Positions 52,733-61,231 of a stretch of DNA of 64,000 bases are shown here, in pieces (position 1 is the stretch's first letter; the number at the start of each line of letters is the position of its first letter). The DNA lies in assembly GCF_036924715.1 (NCBI RefSeq), contig NZ_JAZHSB010000001.1:6625001-6689000 (forward strand), read 5' to 3'. The position numbers were made by a program, and so were the translations under genes. The notes beneath the pieces were generated by a model, which was not told the DNA's origin, searched no databases, and was given only the letters and a program-made list of their open reading frames with translations. The DNA is from Bradyrhizobium sp. AZCC 1721. Lineage in GTDB: Bacteria; Pseudomonadota; Alphaproteobacteria; Rhizobiales; Xanthobacteraceae.

Positions 52733-52960
52733 TCAGGCCCAAAACGAACCCCGATCCTCAGGGGGCTCGTTCAACCATATCAGCGCCTCCCGCAATTCCA
52801 GGAACACGACTCGCTCTTTTGCGGTTGATGATACCTCTCCGCCGGAGAGGTAGAGAAGGAAGCCCTTACCCTCGTCATGAAACAGAGCTTCCTTGGCCTC
52901 AAAAACTGCGAGGGAGGGGACTTCGATGAAGGAGATCGTTCGCGAAGAGACTAGCTGCAT
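52733..52960 (-). CDS. Small conserved-looking protein, unknown function
   Basis: A 75-residue protein between the PilZ and HD-GYP genes. The sequence looks like a compact alpha/beta domain: SRTISFIEVPSLAVFEAKE, then GKGFLLYLSGG and VFLELREALIWL. It is not a family I recognise. The start is uncertain: ATG at 52960 lies 13 nt after the PilZ stop but has no strong ribosome site; an upstream ATG at 53029 would overlap PilZ. Spacing to the HD-GYP start is 37 nt. Confidence 0.55.
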   Translation of the reverse strand: MQLVSSRTISFIEVPSLAVFEAKEALFHDEGKGFLLYLSGGEVSSTAKERVVFLELREALIWLNEPPEDRGSFWA

Positions 52961-52973
52961 GTGAGATCGCTGG

Positions 52974-53321
52974 TCATCCAAGGTCCAGCCCTGCAATACT
53001 GACTTGATGCGCACCAGCAAGACGATCATTCTTGCCCGAGTGCCCTTTCCCCTTCTCCGTGCGGAATCGAACGCCTGCCTGTGCCCCGTTGACCCAAACC
53101 AACTCGCACCGGCGAAACGCCATACCGGTGGAGGACAGAACCAGGAAAAATTCCTGTGTCTTGAGTACGTCGGTAGAGCCCTCCACCTCAAGCTTGGCGC
53201 CGCTAGCAGAAACGTCGAGAAGAGTGCAACTTCGTCGCCATGTCCCATCGACACCCATGATGTTAACGAGATGCTTGCATTCAAAGTGAACGCGGGCTGC
53301 CTTTCGATTATTCCACCTCAT
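52974..53321 (-). CDS. PilZ-domain c-di-GMP binding protein
   Basis: A 115-residue single PilZ domain. Arg6 and Arg10 in RKAAR form the first motif, RxxxR, and DVSASGAKL is the second motif, (D/N)xSxxG. These are the residues that hold c-di-GMP. The ATG at 53321 follows a GGGGGAT. The protein is expected to act as a receptor that transmits the level of the messenger. It is in a run of four minus-strand genes with an HD-GYP phosphodiesterase at the end. Confidence 0.88.
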   Translation of the reverse strand: MRWNNRKAARVHFECKHLVNIMGVDGTWRRSCTLLDVSASGAKLEVEGSTDVLKTQEFFLVLSSTGMAFRRCELVWVNGAQAGVRFRTEKGKGHSGKNDRLAGAHQVSIAGLDLG

Positions 53322-53354
53322 TGCAATCCCCCGGAATAGAGGCACCAAGTTTAA

Positions 53355-53675
53355 CTAAAGCAATTTTGGAGCTCGGAGATGAGCGGCCTCACCACGCGCG
53401 GCTTCGATGAGCTGATCGATCCTCGCGGACTGCGCGAGCAAATGTTCTCTGGCCGCCCCACTCCCGATCTGCCTGATGAAAAATTGGATGCACATGTTTG
53501 CGAGATCAAGAATGAGGATGGCGCGGCGCAAATCCTCCGTTTGGTGAATTTGCAGACCTTCAATGCTCGACAGCAGCGCGGCGGCGTTGGTCAGAACGTC
53601 AAATGGTCTCTCACGCACGGAGCCTGGTCGAGGTTTCCGCTGGTGAGGCTGATGGGACTCTAGGACCGTAGACAT
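53355..53675 (-). CDS. Small helical protein, unknown function
   Basis: A 106-residue, mostly helical protein that I cannot identify. The centre reads QTEDLRRAILILDLANMC and the C-terminal half REHLLAQSARIDQLIEAARGEA is a likely coiled helix. It lies 33 nt upstream of the PilZ start on the same strand, giving a four-gene order: this gene, PilZ, small protein, HD-GYP. The start lacks a good ribosome site. Confidence 0.6.
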   Translation of the reverse strand: MSTVLESHQPHQRKPRPGSVRERPFDVLTNAAALLSSIEGLQIHQTEDLRRAILILDLANMCIQFFIRQIGSGAAREHLLAQSARIDQLIEAARGEAAHLRAPKLL

Positions 53676-54105
53676 TTGAGTGTCGCAATTCGTCTGAAGC
53701 GATCAAAAAGTAAAATGAAACCGACATGCCACGCACAAGCATACCACTGGGGCAGCCCAGCCTTGACTAGCTTTGCGCAGGCCATGACAAACCGGAGCTG
53801 CGCCGATCCGCTATTGCCCGCGCATGTGTTGAATTCCACGCCATCGTTCTTAATGCGGGGTTATCTATTCGGCAGGATTGGTGGTTTGGCACCGAAAATT
53901 CGGCGGAAAAGATGTCGAAATTCGGCAGGCCCGAGGCGAACCGCTGAGGCTGTTGTTTTCCGCCAAGCCAGCTCGACCCGTAATACTCCGGGGGTCAGAA
54001 GCTCGATCCGTAATGCTCCGGGGATCAGAAGTTGATCAAAGTCAAACTCCGTTCTGGCGTCAATGATATGCTCATCATGTCGTTACCGGGGACGCCTACT
54101 ACCTG
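53676..54105. other. Intergenic region with a 30-bp tandem repeat
   Basis: A 430-nt gap between the small helical gene and the AraC gene. The only structure I see is the two-copy 30-nt repeat at 53971-54030, listed separately. No family match is found in any frame. Confidence 0.5.
53971..54030. repeat. Two-copy 30-bp tandem repeat upstream of AraC
   Basis: Copy 1 starts GCTCGACCCGTAATACTCCG and copy 2 GCTCGATCCGTAATGCTCCG; both end GGTCAGAA or GATCAGAA. They differ at 3 of 30 positions. A shorter related piece (GTTGATC) follows. The location 76 nt before the AraC start suggests a regulator binding site. Confidence 0.75.
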
Positions 54106-55044
54106 ATGAACAGCGACGCTCTGCCAACACTCGCGCCAAAAGCATTTCGCTTCAGCGACATTGATCAGTTTCGAAGTTCTGTACGAAATCTGGCCGTGGA
54201 ATTCACCCCGCTTGTGCGGAAAATCTCGGCTGCGCAAATCATCCTGAATCTGCCGGGTTGCGACATCAATTTCACTCGGTCCTTCCCCCGAATTGTGGAA
54301 GGCCAACTTGCCCCAAATTGCACCGCCGTCGGATTTTCGATGGACGACGGTGTACCCATTCGCTTCAACGGGGTCGAAAGAGATCGGTCGGCCATTGCGA
54401 TCGGAAGTAATGGTGCTGCATACACCACGGTCGAACGGGCCGAACGGCAGTACACATCGGTTATCTTCACGCAGGAAATGCAAGATCGTGGATGGCCCCA
54501 GGCGGGCCCGAATTGGAAGGTGTTTGAAACGAGCGTATCAGCGCACCATCGGCTCCGCGAGCTGGTGAGGCAGATCTTATCAAACACCTCGGGTTTCGAC
54601 GCCTCCGAAGTGAGCGAGGTTTCCTCTGCGATGCGTGAGTCGCTGGTTGCCGCCATCGATGCCGCGTTCGCCAATGTTGTCGATGCAAAATGGGCGTCTC
54701 GTGCGAACTCCATCAGGCATTTCAAGATTTTTCGAGACATCCAGGCAGTATTGTCCGGTAGCATCGGGCGGCCGGTCTACAGCGGAGAACTTGCGAGACA
54801 TGTCGGTGTCTCGGTGCGAACTATGCACGATGCGGTTCAGCGATACCAGGGCATGAGCCTCCATCGATATCTACGCATCAGACGGCTATGGCTCGCGCGC
54901 CAGCGATTGCTGGCAGGGACGGGCAGCGTCAAGGCGTGCGCACTTGCCTGCGGCTTTTGGCACCTCGGAGATTTCGCCAGGAGCTATCACTTGCAATTTG
55001 GCGAGTCGCCCTCAGAAACCCTGCCCAAATCGCTTCAGCGATGA
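54106..55044 (+). CDS. AraC-family transcriptional regulator
   Basis: A 312-residue regulator. The N-terminal two-thirds is an effector domain without a named family; the C-terminal AraC helix-turn-helix pair runs from RPVYSGELARHVGVSVRTMHDA to CALACGFWHLGDFARSYHLQ with the usual FGESPSETL end. Its first helix-turn-helix has the usual AraC form. It may regulate the adjacent liv operon (convergent), or be autoregulated through the tandem repeat upstream. Confidence 0.9.
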   Translation: MNSDALPTLAPKAFRFSDIDQFRSSVRNLAVEFTPLVRKISAAQIILNLPGCDINFTRSFPRIVEGQLAPNCTAVGFSMDDGVPIRFNGVERDRSAIAIGSNGAAYTTVERAERQYTSVIFTQEMQDRGWPQAGPNWKVFETSVSAHHRLRELVRQILSNTSGFDASEVSEVSSAMRESLVAAIDAAFANVVDAKWASRANSIRHFKIFRDIQAVLSGSIGRPVYSGELARHVGVSVRTMHDAVQRYQGMSLHRYLRIRRLWLARQRLLAGTGSVKACALACGFWHLGDFARSYHLQFGESPSETLPKSLQR

Positions 55045-55158
55045 AGCCGGCATGAGGTACTCAGTACCGGCCGCCGCCGGCCCTGAGTGATTCTGCAGCC
55101 GCGCGAGCAGAACTGCAGGTCAGGGTGTAGCGCGCCATGCTTCACCGGCAAAAGATAA

Positions 55159-55185
55159 GGGCTGCGCGATCTTCTCGCGCAGCCC
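55159..55185 (-). terminator. Intrinsic terminator of the liv operon
   Basis: A perfect 11-bp stem GGGCTGCGCGA/TCGCGCAGCCC with a 5-nt loop. On the minus strand it is followed by TTATCTTTT, the T-run of an intrinsic terminator for the binding-protein gene at 55225. On the plus strand the tail is only CCTTTC, so it would also weakly end the AraC transcript. Confidence 0.85.
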
Positions 55186-55224
55186 CCTTTCACGTGAAGC
55201 CCTGTCGTTAGAGCAAAGCGCCGC

Positions 55225-56424
55225 TCAGAACATCAGGCCTTCCTTGACCAGCACCCAGCGGCCGTTCTTGATCTGCTGGACCTGGGTAATCGTGTTGGCC
55301 AGATGGTCGGTCTTGGAGAACTTGGTCGGCGGCGAGTTGAAAATGTCGCGGAACTGCTCGCCTGACTCCAGCGCGCTCATCATCTTCTGGCCGGTCAGGT
55401 CCTTGCCAGCCTTCTCGGCGTAGAACGCAAACGTCATCATGGCGTTGTAGCCGATGATCGCCTGGGTGTTGGCGTCCGAGCCGAACATCTTCTTGTAGTT
55501 GGCTAGCCAGTCCTTGACCTTGCCCTTGGCGGTGTCTTCGTACGGAATTTCGAAACCGGAAGCCGCGTAGAGGCCTTCCACCGCGTCCTTGCCGAGCGCC
55601 GGCACTTCCAAAACGTTGGTCGGCGTCGCACCGAGGAAGGTGACGTCCCAACCAAGCTTCTTGGCCTCGCCCATCGCGCCGATGGTTTCGCGGATCACCG
55701 TGCCGAGCACGACGACATCGCAGCCGTCGGACTTCATCTTGGCGATCTGCGCACTGAAGTCGGAAGCGCCGCGCTTGTAGCTGGTGACAGAGGCCGGCTC
55801 CAGCTTCATCGCCTTGACCTGCTGCGTGAAGCCGTCAAGCACGTTCTTCCCGTACTCGTCGTCCTGATGCAGGATACAGGGCTTCTTGAAACCCTTGGTC
55901 TCCAGCATGTACTTGACGGCGGCGCGGGTGCTCTCGACGTAAGGCAACAGGTTGTTGAACTTCAGTCTCTCCTGCGGCTTCGCCGGATCGAACTTGAAGG
56001 TGAATTCGGCCGCTGTCAGCGGGAAGAGCTGCATGACACCGGCGTCGAACAGGATGTCCTGCGCGGCGAGCACGGTGGGAGATCCCATCGGGCCGACCAT
56101 GGCGAAGACCTTGTCGCGCTCGACCATCTTCTGCGAGGCCAGCACGGCGCGCTTCGGATCGTAGCCGCTGTCTTCGATGATCAGCTTGATCTTGCGGCCG
56201 TGGATGCCGCCGGCAGTATTGATCTCTTCGGCTGCCATCTTCATGCCGTTGGATACCGGCACGCCCCAGACCTTGATCGGACCGGACAGGTCCTGATGGG
56301 TACCGATGACGATCTCATTGGCCGAGATGCCTTGATCGGTAACCTTGGTTTGGGCTGCGGCCGGCAATTGGGTCAGCGCAAGGGCGCTCACCGCAAGGCC
56401 CAGCACCTTGAACGATTTCGACAT
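55225..56424 (-). CDS. LivK-type ABC substrate-binding protein
   Basis: A 399-residue periplasmic binding protein of the leucine/aromatic type (Peripla_BP_6), with the signal peptide MSKSFKVLGLAVSALALTQL.... The conserved N-terminal GTHQDLSGPIKVWG and central ILHQDDEYGKNVL blocks are clear. It is the last gene of the liv operon, 90 nt after the acyl-CoA synthetase gene. GAGGAG precedes the ATG. In Rhodopseudomonas relatives such proteins bind aromatic acids, which fits the adjacent ligase. Confidence 0.93.
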   Translation of the reverse strand: MSKSFKVLGLAVSALALTQLPAAAQTKVTDQGISANEIVIGTHQDLSGPIKVWGVPVSNGMKMAAEEINTAGGIHGRKIKLIIEDSGYDPKRAVLASQKMVERDKVFAMVGPMGSPTVLAAQDILFDAGVMQLFPLTAAEFTFKFDPAKPQERLKFNNLLPYVESTRAAVKYMLETKGFKKPCILHQDDEYGKNVLDGFTQQVKAMKLEPASVTSYKRGASDFSAQIAKMKSDGCDVVVLGTVIRETIGAMGEAKKLGWDVTFLGATPTNVLEVPALGKDAVEGLYAASGFEIPYEDTAKGKVKDWLANYKKMFGSDANTQAIIGYNAMMTFAFYAEKAGKDLTGQKMMSALESGEQFRDIFNSPPTKFSKTDHLANTITQVQQIKNGRWVLVKEGLMF

Positions 56425-56514
56425 TGCAGTCTCCTCTTCCTTGGCCCGTGTTGCGCGAAGGGTGGGCCTTCTCAGTCCTTCGCCGTTTTCAAATACTTGG
56501 TTCCAAATGTTCGC

Positions 56515-58353
56515 CTACGCCACCGCCCGTTCGCGATACATGGCGTCGATCTCGGCGGCGTAGCGCTTGTTCACGAAGCTGCGCTTCAGCTTCATGGTCG
56601 GCGTCAGCTCCTCGTCCTCGGGAGTCAACTGACGCTCGATGAGGTAGAACTTCTTGATGGTTTCGACGCGCGCGAAGTTGGCGTTGACCGCCTCGATCTC
56701 GCGCTGGATCAAGTCCTGGATCTCCTGCGCACGGCACAGGCTGGCATAATTGGTGAAGGGAATATTGTGGTCCTGCGCGTATTTCTCGACATTCTCCTGG
56801 TCGATCATGACGAGGCAGGTCAAATACGGCCGCTTGTCGCCGATCACCACGGCATCCGAGACATAGGGCGAGAATTTTAGCTGGTTCTCGATCTCCGACG
56901 GCGTGATGTTCTTGCCGCCCGAGGTGATGATGATGTCCTTCATCCGATCAGTGATCTTGACGAAGCCTTCATTGTCGATCGAGCCGACGTCGCCGGTGTG
57001 CAGCCATCCCTTGGCGTCGATGGTCTCGGCGGTCTTCTCCGGCTGGTTCAGATAGCCCATGAACAGGAAGTCGCCACGGATCAGGATTTCGCCCTGCGGC
57101 GATATCGCAACCTCGCCCCACGGCGCGGCCTTGCCGACCGACCCGAGCTTGATGCGATCGGGCGGCATGATGGTCGCGACGCCGCAATTCTCGGTCTGGC
57201 CGTAGACCTCGCGCATGTCGAGGCCGAGCGCGAGATACCAGCGGATCAGGTCCGGCGCGATCGGGGCCGCGCCGGTAAAGGCCAGCCGGCACCGGTCGAG
57301 CCCGAGCATGCGGCGGATGTTGCGGAACACCAGCCAATAGGCGGCGCGGTTGGCCAGCCGCAAGGACAGTGGCGGCGTATCGCCCTGCAGCTTGTACTCG
57401 GTCATCCGATTGCCGATGGCGAGCGCGTTGCGGTACATCCAGTTCTGGAACGTGGTCGCATCCTTCAGCGCGATCGTGATTCCGGAATAGAACTTTTCCC
57501 AAATTCTCGGCACCGCGAGGAAGGCGGTCGGCTGCACCTCGCGCAGATTGTCCGGCACGGTCTCCGGGCTCTCGGCGAAATTCATCACCGATCCCAGCGC
57601 CAGCGAGACGTAATAGCCGCCGATCCGCTCGGCGACGTGGCAGAGCGGCAGGAACACCAGCCGTTCCTCGTTGTCGGTCGACGGAAACAGGTCATTGGCG
57701 TGGCGCATCTGGTGCGTCACGCTGCGGTTGGAATGCATGGCGCCCTTGGGTGGGCCGGTGGTGCCCGAGGTGTAGACCAGGATGGCGAGATCGCCTGCGC
57801 TGCGGCTTCCGATCATCTCGTCCCACAGCCCCTCGTTGCCCAGCGCATGGTTGCGACCGAGCGCCATGAACTCGGCCAGCGACAACACCATAGGGTCGCT
57901 GAAACCGGTCAGGCCTTCCATGTCGAACACGACGATCTTCTGCAGCGTCGGGCAACGCGAACGGCAGGCGAGTATCTTGTCGAGCTGTTCCTCGTCCTCG
58001 GCGAAGATCACCTTGGTCGAAGAATCGTTGATCAAATATTCAACCTGCGACGAGGAGTCGGTCGGGTAGATGCCGGATGAAACGCCGCCGGCGCAGAGGA
58101 TGCCCATGTCGGCATAGACCCATTCCGGCACGGCGTTGGCGATGATCGAGGCGACGTCCCCGGGCCGGAACCCGCTGGCATGCAGACCATAGGCCACGTC
58201 CTTGGATATCTGCAGCCATTCGCGCCAACTGGTCGGCTGCCAGATGCCGAACTTCTTTTCGCGGATCGCCGGCCGGTCGCCGCGTGTTTCCACGGACAGC
58301 AAGAAGCTCTTCGCGATCGTGTCGGCGACCGTCAGCACTGCCGGTCTGGCCAT
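56515..58353 (-). CDS. Long-chain/aromatic acyl-CoA synthetase
   Basis: A 612-residue AMP-forming acyl-CoA ligase. The ATP loop is VYTSGTTGPPKGAMH, the adenylate motif YGQTENCG and the hinge TGDVGSIDNEGFVKITDR. It is closest to the long-chain (ACSBG/FadD15-like) branch. The start at 58353 has GGAGGAG 6 nt upstream; the frame is open for a further 81 codons upstream through a basic, repeat-derived stretch that is not coding. It lies between livF and livK, so the imported compound is probably activated to its CoA ester. Confidence 0.94.
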   Translation of the reverse strand: MARPAVLTVADTIAKSFLLSVETRGDRPAIREKKFGIWQPTSWREWLQISKDVAYGLHASGFRPGDVASIIANAVPEWVYADMGILCAGGVSSGIYPTDSSSQVEYLINDSSTKVIFAEDEEQLDKILACRSRCPTLQKIVVFDMEGLTGFSDPMVLSLAEFMALGRNHALGNEGLWDEMIGSRSAGDLAILVYTSGTTGPPKGAMHSNRSVTHQMRHANDLFPSTDNEERLVFLPLCHVAERIGGYYVSLALGSVMNFAESPETVPDNLREVQPTAFLAVPRIWEKFYSGITIALKDATTFQNWMYRNALAIGNRMTEYKLQGDTPPLSLRLANRAAYWLVFRNIRRMLGLDRCRLAFTGAAPIAPDLIRWYLALGLDMREVYGQTENCGVATIMPPDRIKLGSVGKAAPWGEVAISPQGEILIRGDFLFMGYLNQPEKTAETIDAKGWLHTGDVGSIDNEGFVKITDRMKDIIITSGGKNITPSEIENQLKFSPYVSDAVVIGDKRPYLTCLVMIDQENVEKYAQDHNIPFTNYASLCRAQEIQDLIQREIEAVNANFARVETIKKFYLIERQLTPEDEELTPTMKLKRSFVNKRYAAEIDAMYRERAVA

Positions 58354-58475
58354 GCGCATCTCCTCCCTCTGTCGCCTGCCCTCCGGTGCCGGTGTTCGAA
58401 CCGGTCTTGGTTTTCGAAGCAGGCTCGAATTTAGCTCTAACTCGTTCTTAACGCCATGCTTTTGACTGCGACGGT

Positions 58476-58550
58476 TAACGCCAGATCTTCTGACGCCAGA
58501 TCTTCTAACGCCAAGTCTTCTAACGCCAAGTCTTCTAACGCCACGTCTTC
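58476..58550. repeat. Five-copy 15-bp tandem repeat
   Basis: Units TAACGCCAGATCTTC, TGACGCCAGATCTTC, TAACGCCAAGTCTTC (twice) and TAACGCCACGTCTTC. It spans the 3' end of livF: the livF stop (58535-58537) is inside the repeat, so copy number can change without changing the protein. Read on the minus strand the units encode RRLGV/RRSGV in a frame that is open but not a gene. Confidence 0.9.
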
Positions 58551-59314
58551 TTCTTTTTCCAGCGCCGCTCGCCGCGGGCGCCCTCTTCCTTGGCACCGAG
58601 ATAGAATTCCTGGATGTCCTTTGAACTCATCAGCCGCTCACAGGTGTCGTTCATCACGACTCGGCCGATTTCCAGCACGTAGCCGTAATGCGCGGTCTCC
58701 AGCGCTACCTTGGCGTTCTGCTCGACCAGCAGGATCGACATGCCCTGCTCCTCGTTGACGCGCTTGATGATGGTGAAGATCTCTTTCACCAAGATCGGCG
58801 ACAGCCCGAGCGAGGGCTCGTCCAAAAGTAGTAGGGTCGGACGGTTCATCAGCGCCCGCCCGATCGCCAGCATCTGCTGCTCGCCGCCGGAAAGTTGCCC
58901 GGCCGGCTGGTTGATGCGTTCCCTCAGCCGCGGGAAATAGCCGTAGACGCGATCGAGATCCTCGGCGACGCCGGCCCGATCCTTGCGCGGATAGGCGCCC
59001 ATCATCAGATTTTCGCGTACCGAGAGGAATGGAAACACCTCGCGCCCCTCCGGCACGTGGCTCAAGCCCAGCCGGACGATCTTGTCGGCTTCCATGCGCT
59101 GGATCGGCTTGCCCAGAAACTCGATCGAGCCTTTTTGCGGATCGAGAATGCCGGAGATGGTCTTGAGCACCGTGGTCTTGCCGGCGCCGTTGGCGCCGAG
59201 CAGGGTGACGATGCGGCCGCGCGGCACCTCGAGGCTGATGCCGCGGATGGCCATGATCGGCCCGTAATAGCTCTCGATATTGCTGAGCTTGAGAATGATG
59301 TCGGAAGCGCTCAT
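58535..59314 (-). CDS. livF: LivF-type branched-chain ABC ATPase
   Basis: A 259-residue ATPase. Walker A is GANGAGKTTVLKTI, the signature is LSGGEQQMLAIGRALM, Walker B is LLLLDEPSLGLSP. ATG at 59314 follows GAGGATG. The C-terminus carries an extra basic tail (RRWKKKKTWR) lying over the tandem repeat. It starts 10 nt after the livG stop. Confidence 0.95.
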   Translation of the reverse strand: MSASDIILKLSNIESYYGPIMAIRGISLEVPRGRIVTLLGANGAGKTTVLKTISGILDPQKGSIEFLGKPIQRMEADKIVRLGLSHVPEGREVFPFLSVRENLMMGAYPRKDRAGVAEDLDRVYGYFPRLRERINQPAGQLSGGEQQMLAIGRALMNRPTLLLLDEPSLGLSPILVKEIFTIIKRVNEEQGMSILLVEQNAKVALETAHYGYVLEIGRVVMNDTCERLMSSKDIQEFYLGAKEEGARGERRWKKKKTWR

Positions 59315-59324
59315 GGCATCATCC

Positions 59325-60083
59325 TCATGCGCCGAGATAGGCGGCGACGACGTCGGGATGGCGCTGCACCTCGGACGGCGAGCCCATTGCCAGCACGCGG
59401 CCGTAGTTAAGCGCAATCACACGGTCGGAGACGCGGTTGACCAGAGTCATGTCGTGCTCGACCATCAAGACGGTGATGCCAAGCTCGGTCTTCATGTCGC
59501 GGATCCAGAACGACATGTCCTCGGTCTCCTCGACATTGAGCCCGGAGGACGGCTCGTCCAGCAGGATCAGCTTCGGCTCGGAGCACAGCGCGCGCGCCAG
59601 CTCGATCACCTTGCGGACCCCGTAAGGCAGCCCCGAGATCAGCTTGTCGCGATAGGCTTCGAGATCGAGGAATTCGATCACCTGCTCGACGCGGCGGCGA
59701 TGCATCTTTTCGCCGGCGCGCACGCTCGGCAGGAACAACAGTTCCTGCCAGAGCCGCGTGGTGGAGTGGCGGTGCCGGCCGACCAGGAGATTGCTCAGCA
59801 TGGTCGCATTCTCGAACAATTCGATGTTCTGGAAGGTGCGGGCGATGCCGAGGCCTGCGATATCGTAGGCCGGCTGATTGGTAATATCCTGGTCCTCGAA
59901 GAAGATCCTGCCCGAGGTCGGTGGATAAATCCGCGAGATCAGGTTGAAGATTGAACTCTTGCCGGCGCCGTTCGGGCCGATGATCGAGAGTATCTCGCCC
60001 TTCTCCACAGCGAAGCTGACGGAATCGACAGCTTTGAGGCCGCCGAAGTGCAGAGAGAGATTTTCGGCACGGAAATAGCTCAT
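59325..60083 (-). CDS. livG: LivG-type branched-chain ABC ATPase
   Basis: A 252-residue ATPase. Walker A is GPNGAGKSSIFNLI, and Walker B is LILLDEPSSGLN. The usual signature SGG is replaced by ISGLPYGVRKVIELARAL, normal for LivG. The C-terminus MGSPSEVQRHPDVVAAYLGA is typical. It overlaps the livM stop by 4 nt (ATGA). Confidence 0.95.
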   Translation of the reverse strand: MSYFRAENLSLHFGGLKAVDSVSFAVEKGEILSIIGPNGAGKSSIFNLISRIYPPTSGRIFFEDQDITNQPAYDIAGLGIARTFQNIELFENATMLSNLLVGRHRHSTTRLWQELLFLPSVRAGEKMHRRRVEQVIEFLDLEAYRDKLISGLPYGVRKVIELARALCSEPKLILLDEPSSGLNVEETEDMSFWIRDMKTELGITVLMVEHDMTLVNRVSDRVIALNYGRVLAMGSPSEVQRHPDVVAAYLGA

Positions 60084-61231
60084 CGGTTCCGCTCCGATTT
60101 CACGTAGATCTTCTGGCGTTTGAAGGTAGCGCGCTTGTAGAGCGGGAAGAGCTGGAAGAAGAGTTTTATCTTCAGCCAGCGGCCGTAGAGACCGAGCGGC
60201 TCGAACAGCACGAACAGCACGATGATCACCCCGTAGATGGCGCCCTTCAAGCCATTGGCGGACGCAATGGCGGCGACATTGTCGTTAATTTTGCCCGCCG
60301 CAATGCTGTCGGTGCCAAAGGTCGCTGCGATGCCGGCGATGATGCCGGGCAGGTCGTCCTTCAGGTACGTCAGGAACGGATCGATCATGACCAGAAAGAT
60401 TGCACCTAGCACCGCGCCGTGCAGGCTGAAGGCGCCGCCGATCAGGATCACGATGATGAACTCGATCGAGAGCTGCAGCGTGAACATTTCCGGCGAGATG
60501 AAGGAGAGCTTGTGCGCGAACAGCACGCCGGCGAGGCCTGTGATCGCCGCGCTGATCGCAAACGACTTCACCTTGTAGAGCGACACGTTGACGCCCATGC
60601 TGCGCGCCGCGGTTTCGCTGTCGCGTATCGCGACGAAGGCGCGTCCTGTCGGCGAGCGCAGCAGATTGAGCGTGCCGACGATGGTGAGGATCAGTACGGC
60701 AAGACAGAGATAGTAGAAGGTCGGGCCGTTTTGCGGCACTGCCTGCCCGAACAGGCTCAGCGTCTTGACCCGCATGCCCTCGTTGCCGTGGGTTACGCTT
60801 TCCCAACGCGCCAGCACCTCTTCAACGATGAAGGCGAAGGAAATTGTCGCGATGACGAGATAGATGCCCGTCAGCCGCAGCGCCGGGAATCCGACCAGCG
60901 CGCCGACCACGCCGGTCAACAGGCCCCCGGCCAGGAAATAGACCGGAAACGGCACGTTGAACTGCTGCAGATAGGCCGCCGTGTAGGCGCCGATCGCCAG
61001 AAAGGCGGCGTGCCCGAGTGAGGCCTGCCCGGTGAAGCCGGTGAGAATCATCAGTCCCACGCCCACCGTCGCATAGATACAGACGAACACCAGTTGGCTG
61101 ACGAGGTAGCTGGAAAGCACAAACGGCGCGATCAGGAGAAACGCCAGCAGGATACCGTAGGAGACGACGTAGCCGCTGTGCGGAAACAGTTTGATGTCGT
61201 CTTCGTAATCCGTCTTGAAGAGAAAACGCAT
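60080..61231 (-). CDS. livM: LivM-type branched-chain ABC permease
   Basis: A 383-residue membrane permease with about ten membrane segments. The signature GFTGQASLGHAAFLAIGAY is clear, as is the C-terminal RATFKRQKIYVKSERNR. The C-terminal half has an insert (about residues 290-330) often seen in aromatic-acid transporters. The start (61231) overlaps the livH stop as TAATG. Confidence 0.94.
   Translation of the reverse strand: MRFLFKTDYEDDIKLFPHSGYVVSYGILLAFLLIAPFVLSSYLVSQLVFVCIYATVGVGLMILTGFTGQASLGHAAFLAIGAYTAAYLQQFNVPFPVYFLAGGLLTGVVGALVGFPALRLTGIYLVIATISFAFIVEEVLARWESVTHGNEGMRVKTLSLFGQAVPQNGPTFYYLCLAVLILTIVGTLNLLRSPTGRAFVAIRDSETAARSMGVNVSLYKVKSFAISAAITGLAGVLFAHKLSFISPEMFTLQLSIEFIIVILIGGAFSLHGAVLGAIFLVMIDPFLTYLKDDLPGIIAGIAATFGTDSIAAGKINDNVAAIASANGLKGAIYGVIIVLFVLFEPLGLYGRWLKIKLFFQLFPLYKRATFKRQKIYVKSERNR

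Noticed and set aside
52733..53284. One 183-residue protein spanning the PilZ gene in another frame
   Set aside because: The upstream part is an arginine-rich shadow of the PilZ gene. Only the last 75 codons look protein-like, so the gene was placed at 52733-52960.
53971..54030. Direct repeat considered as a phage attachment site
   Set aside because: No integrase or tRNA gene is near, and the copies are directly adjacent.
58476..58550. Tandem repeat considered as a CRISPR array
   Set aside because: The 15-nt units abut without spacers, and no cas gene is nearby.
58354..58596. Extended N-terminus for the acyl-CoA synthetase
   Set aside because: The extra 81 codons encode basic RRLGV-type repeats from the tandem array, and a strong GGAGGAG site lies just before the ATG at 58353.
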